NCBI GenBank assembly: GCA_002307185.1
Contig: DBTT01000004.1
Span: forward strand, 62,001 to 126,000
Length of the DNA stretch: 64,000 nucleotides
DNA from: Bacteroidales bacterium UBA1309
GTDB lineage: Bacteria > Bacteroidota > Bacteroidia > Bacteroidales > Dysgonomonadaceae
Direction: 5' to 3'
Shown here: in pieces, positions 63,172 to 64,000 of the stretch
How positions within the stretch are numbered: the first letter of the stretch is position 1
Layout: every line of letters starts with the position of its first letter
Notes under the pieces: model-generated
What the model was told of the DNA's origin: nothing
The model's database searches: none
The model's input: the letters and a program-made list of their open reading frames with translations, nothing else
Made by a program: the position numbers and the translations under genes

Positions 63172-63623
63172 TATTCTTTGTTTTTTGAGTCTATCCAGAT
63201 GGTTACTGGGCCATCATTAACTAATTCAACTTGCATGTCGGCTCCAAACCCACCTGTAGGAATTTCTTTTTTTGTTTTTAGTTGCAAAGTTTGGCAAAAG
63301 GCTTCGTAGAGTGGGATAGCTATTTGAGGCTTAGCCGCACGGATGTAGGAAGGTCTGTTTCCTTTTTTCGTGGATGCATGCAAGGTGAATTGTGATACAA
63401 CAAGTATCTCTCCATCAATGTCTTGTACAGATTTATTCATCACGCCGTTTTCATCGTTGAAGATCCTCAATTGAATAATTTTATTTGACAGCCATTCAAT
63501 ATCTTCTGAATTGTCGTCATCTTCTATTCCAACAAAAATAAGTAACCCATTTGAAATAAGTGACTTGCATTCTTTTTTGATTGTCACAGATGCTTTTCGT
63601 ACTCGCTGAACCAATACTCTCAT
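63171..63623 (-). CDS. dtd: D-aminoacyl-tRNA deacylase
   Basis: A 150-residue DTD that hydrolyses D-aminoacyl-tRNAs and glycyl-tRNA(Ala), preventing mischarging damage. The family motifs are MRVLVQRVRKASV at the start, SQFTLHASTKKGNRPSY and the cross-subunit Gly-cisPro motif in TGGFGADMQVELVNDGPVTIWID. It is a full-length cytoplasmic homodimer in relatives. It lies between uvrC upstream (71-base gap) and the MazG-like gene. Confidence 0.97.
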   Translation of the reverse strand: MRVLVQRVRKASVTIKKECKSLISNGLLIFVGIEDDDNSEDIEWLSNKIIQLRIFNDENGVMNKSVQDIDGEILVVSQFTLHASTKKGNRPSYIRAAKPQIAIPLYEAFCQTLQLKTKKEIPTGGFGADMQVELVNDGPVTIWIDSKNKE

Positions 63624-63694
63624 TCCAGTCTCTGTTATTTTATCTTTCTTTTTAGACCAAATGTAAAGTTAAGAATATTCTTTAATTATCAGTT

Positions 63695-64000
63695 CTAGAA
63701 AATCCCTTTCTGTTTTTCAGTATTTTGTTGAGCAAAATATTCAGTGATAATCTTCGCTTTTTTTTCTCCAACTAAAGTTGTTACTTCTTTTATATCTGCT
63801 GATTTTAAGCGCTTTAAACTCTTAAAATGGCTCAGTAATTTTTTTTGTGTAGCTTCCCCAATGCCACTCATCTGATCAAATTCAGACCTTATTTGTGCCT
63901 TGCTTCTCACTTGTTTGTGGAAAGTTATGGCAAATCGGTGTACTTCATCTTGAATTTGCTCCAGTAGATGAAATATGGCGGTATTTTGCTTGATGCCCAC
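63695..64000 (-). CDS. uvrC: Excinuclease ABC subunit C (3' end; gene continues right of the window)
   Basis: The frame is open to the right edge, so only the last ~101 residues are seen. LLEQIQDEVHRFAITFHKQVRSKAQIRSEFDQMSGIGEATQKKLLSHFKSLKRLKSADIKEV is the end of the UvrC RNase-H-like nuclease domain plus the C-terminal tandem helix-hairpin-helix domain that binds DNA during nucleotide-excision repair. A catalytic-domain His (EVHRFAI) is included. The apparent start at 64000 is internal. Confidence 0.93.
   Translation of the reverse strand: MGIKQNTAIFHLLEQIQDEVHRFAITFHKQVRSKAQIRSEFDQMSGIGEATQKKLLSHFKSLKRLKSADIKEVTTLVGEKKAKIITEYFAQQNTEKQKGIF

Noticed and set aside
1..64000. CRISPR arrays, insertion sequences, prophage or integrative-element genes
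   Set aside because: No regularly spaced repeats, transposase, integrase or structural phage genes were seen; the tRNA pair shows no duplicated 3' end that would mark an attachment site.

Overview
The window is a chromosomal stretch of a Bacteroidota bacterium, most likely of the order Bacteroidales. The evidence is direct: a SusC/SusD pair with its own ECF sigma and FecR anti-sigma genes, type IX secretion (T9SS) C-terminal sorting domains, Bacteroidota families such as DUF3098, DUF2795 and the propeller/Y_Y_Y/LuxR regulator, very few strong Shine-Dalgarno sequences, and repeated promoters of the form TTG-N19/20-TAnnTTTG. No phage, insertion sequence, CRISPR array or rRNA was seen. Two tRNAs are present.

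Layout. 1-1286: the 3' end of a GH42 beta-galactosidase gene. 1583-2527: an exported or membrane-anchored alpha/beta hydrolase. 2866-14608: a beta-glucan-type utilisation locus without a SusC/SusD pair. It has a divergent membrane-spanning regulator (propeller + Y_Y_Y + LuxR helix-turn-helix), a 1050-residue protein joining a glycosidase TIM barrel to what looks like an outer-membrane beta-barrel, a surface glycan-binding lipoprotein, a GH16 lipoprotein, a decayed multidomain GH16 gene that once carried a T9SS tail, and a T9SS-exported glycan-binding protein with no catalytic domain. 14917-15775: a small exported basic protein, a terminator and tRNA-Gly/tRNA-Tyr. 15805-24206: housekeeping genes (ribH, a TPR membrane protein, recF, a DciA-like gene, folK, queA, truB, uppP, DUF3098, ftsX, coaA). 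24487-27783: sufB without sufC/sufD next to it, then a DbpA-type RNA helicase. 27786-31957: a remnant of a sugar-nucleotide epimerase, a Wzx-type flippase, an SDR and a sodium/solute symporter. 32088-42697: pafA-type phosphatase, guanine deaminase, engB, a lipoprotein, nadA, an extradiol dioxygenase, rnhB, an exported YhcH-family protein with a GHL10 lipoprotein, DUF2795, a cobalamin adenosyltransferase and a methyltransferase. 42900-53705: a complete alpha-glucan-type polysaccharide utilisation locus read right to left: ECF sigma, FecR, SusC with an STN domain, SusD, GH13, GH65. 54346-64000: ychF, a flavodoxin-fold oxidoreductase, an outer-membrane protein remnant, a radical SAM protein, a DedA-like protein, a 64-residue membrane protein, polA, a polyprenyl synthase, deoC, a MazG-like protein, dtd and the 3' end of uvrC.

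How the parts work together. The two glycan loci use different logic. The right-hand one is the classical trans-envelope switch: ligand at SusC, STN contact with FecR, release of the sigma factor. The left-hand one appears to place hydrolases and binding proteins on the cell surface through lipidation, T9SS and a self-anchoring beta-barrel, under a single-protein sensor/regulator. The glycosidase-barrel fusion is the strongest candidate here for something not yet described. All functional calls are from reading the translated sequence; no database search was run.
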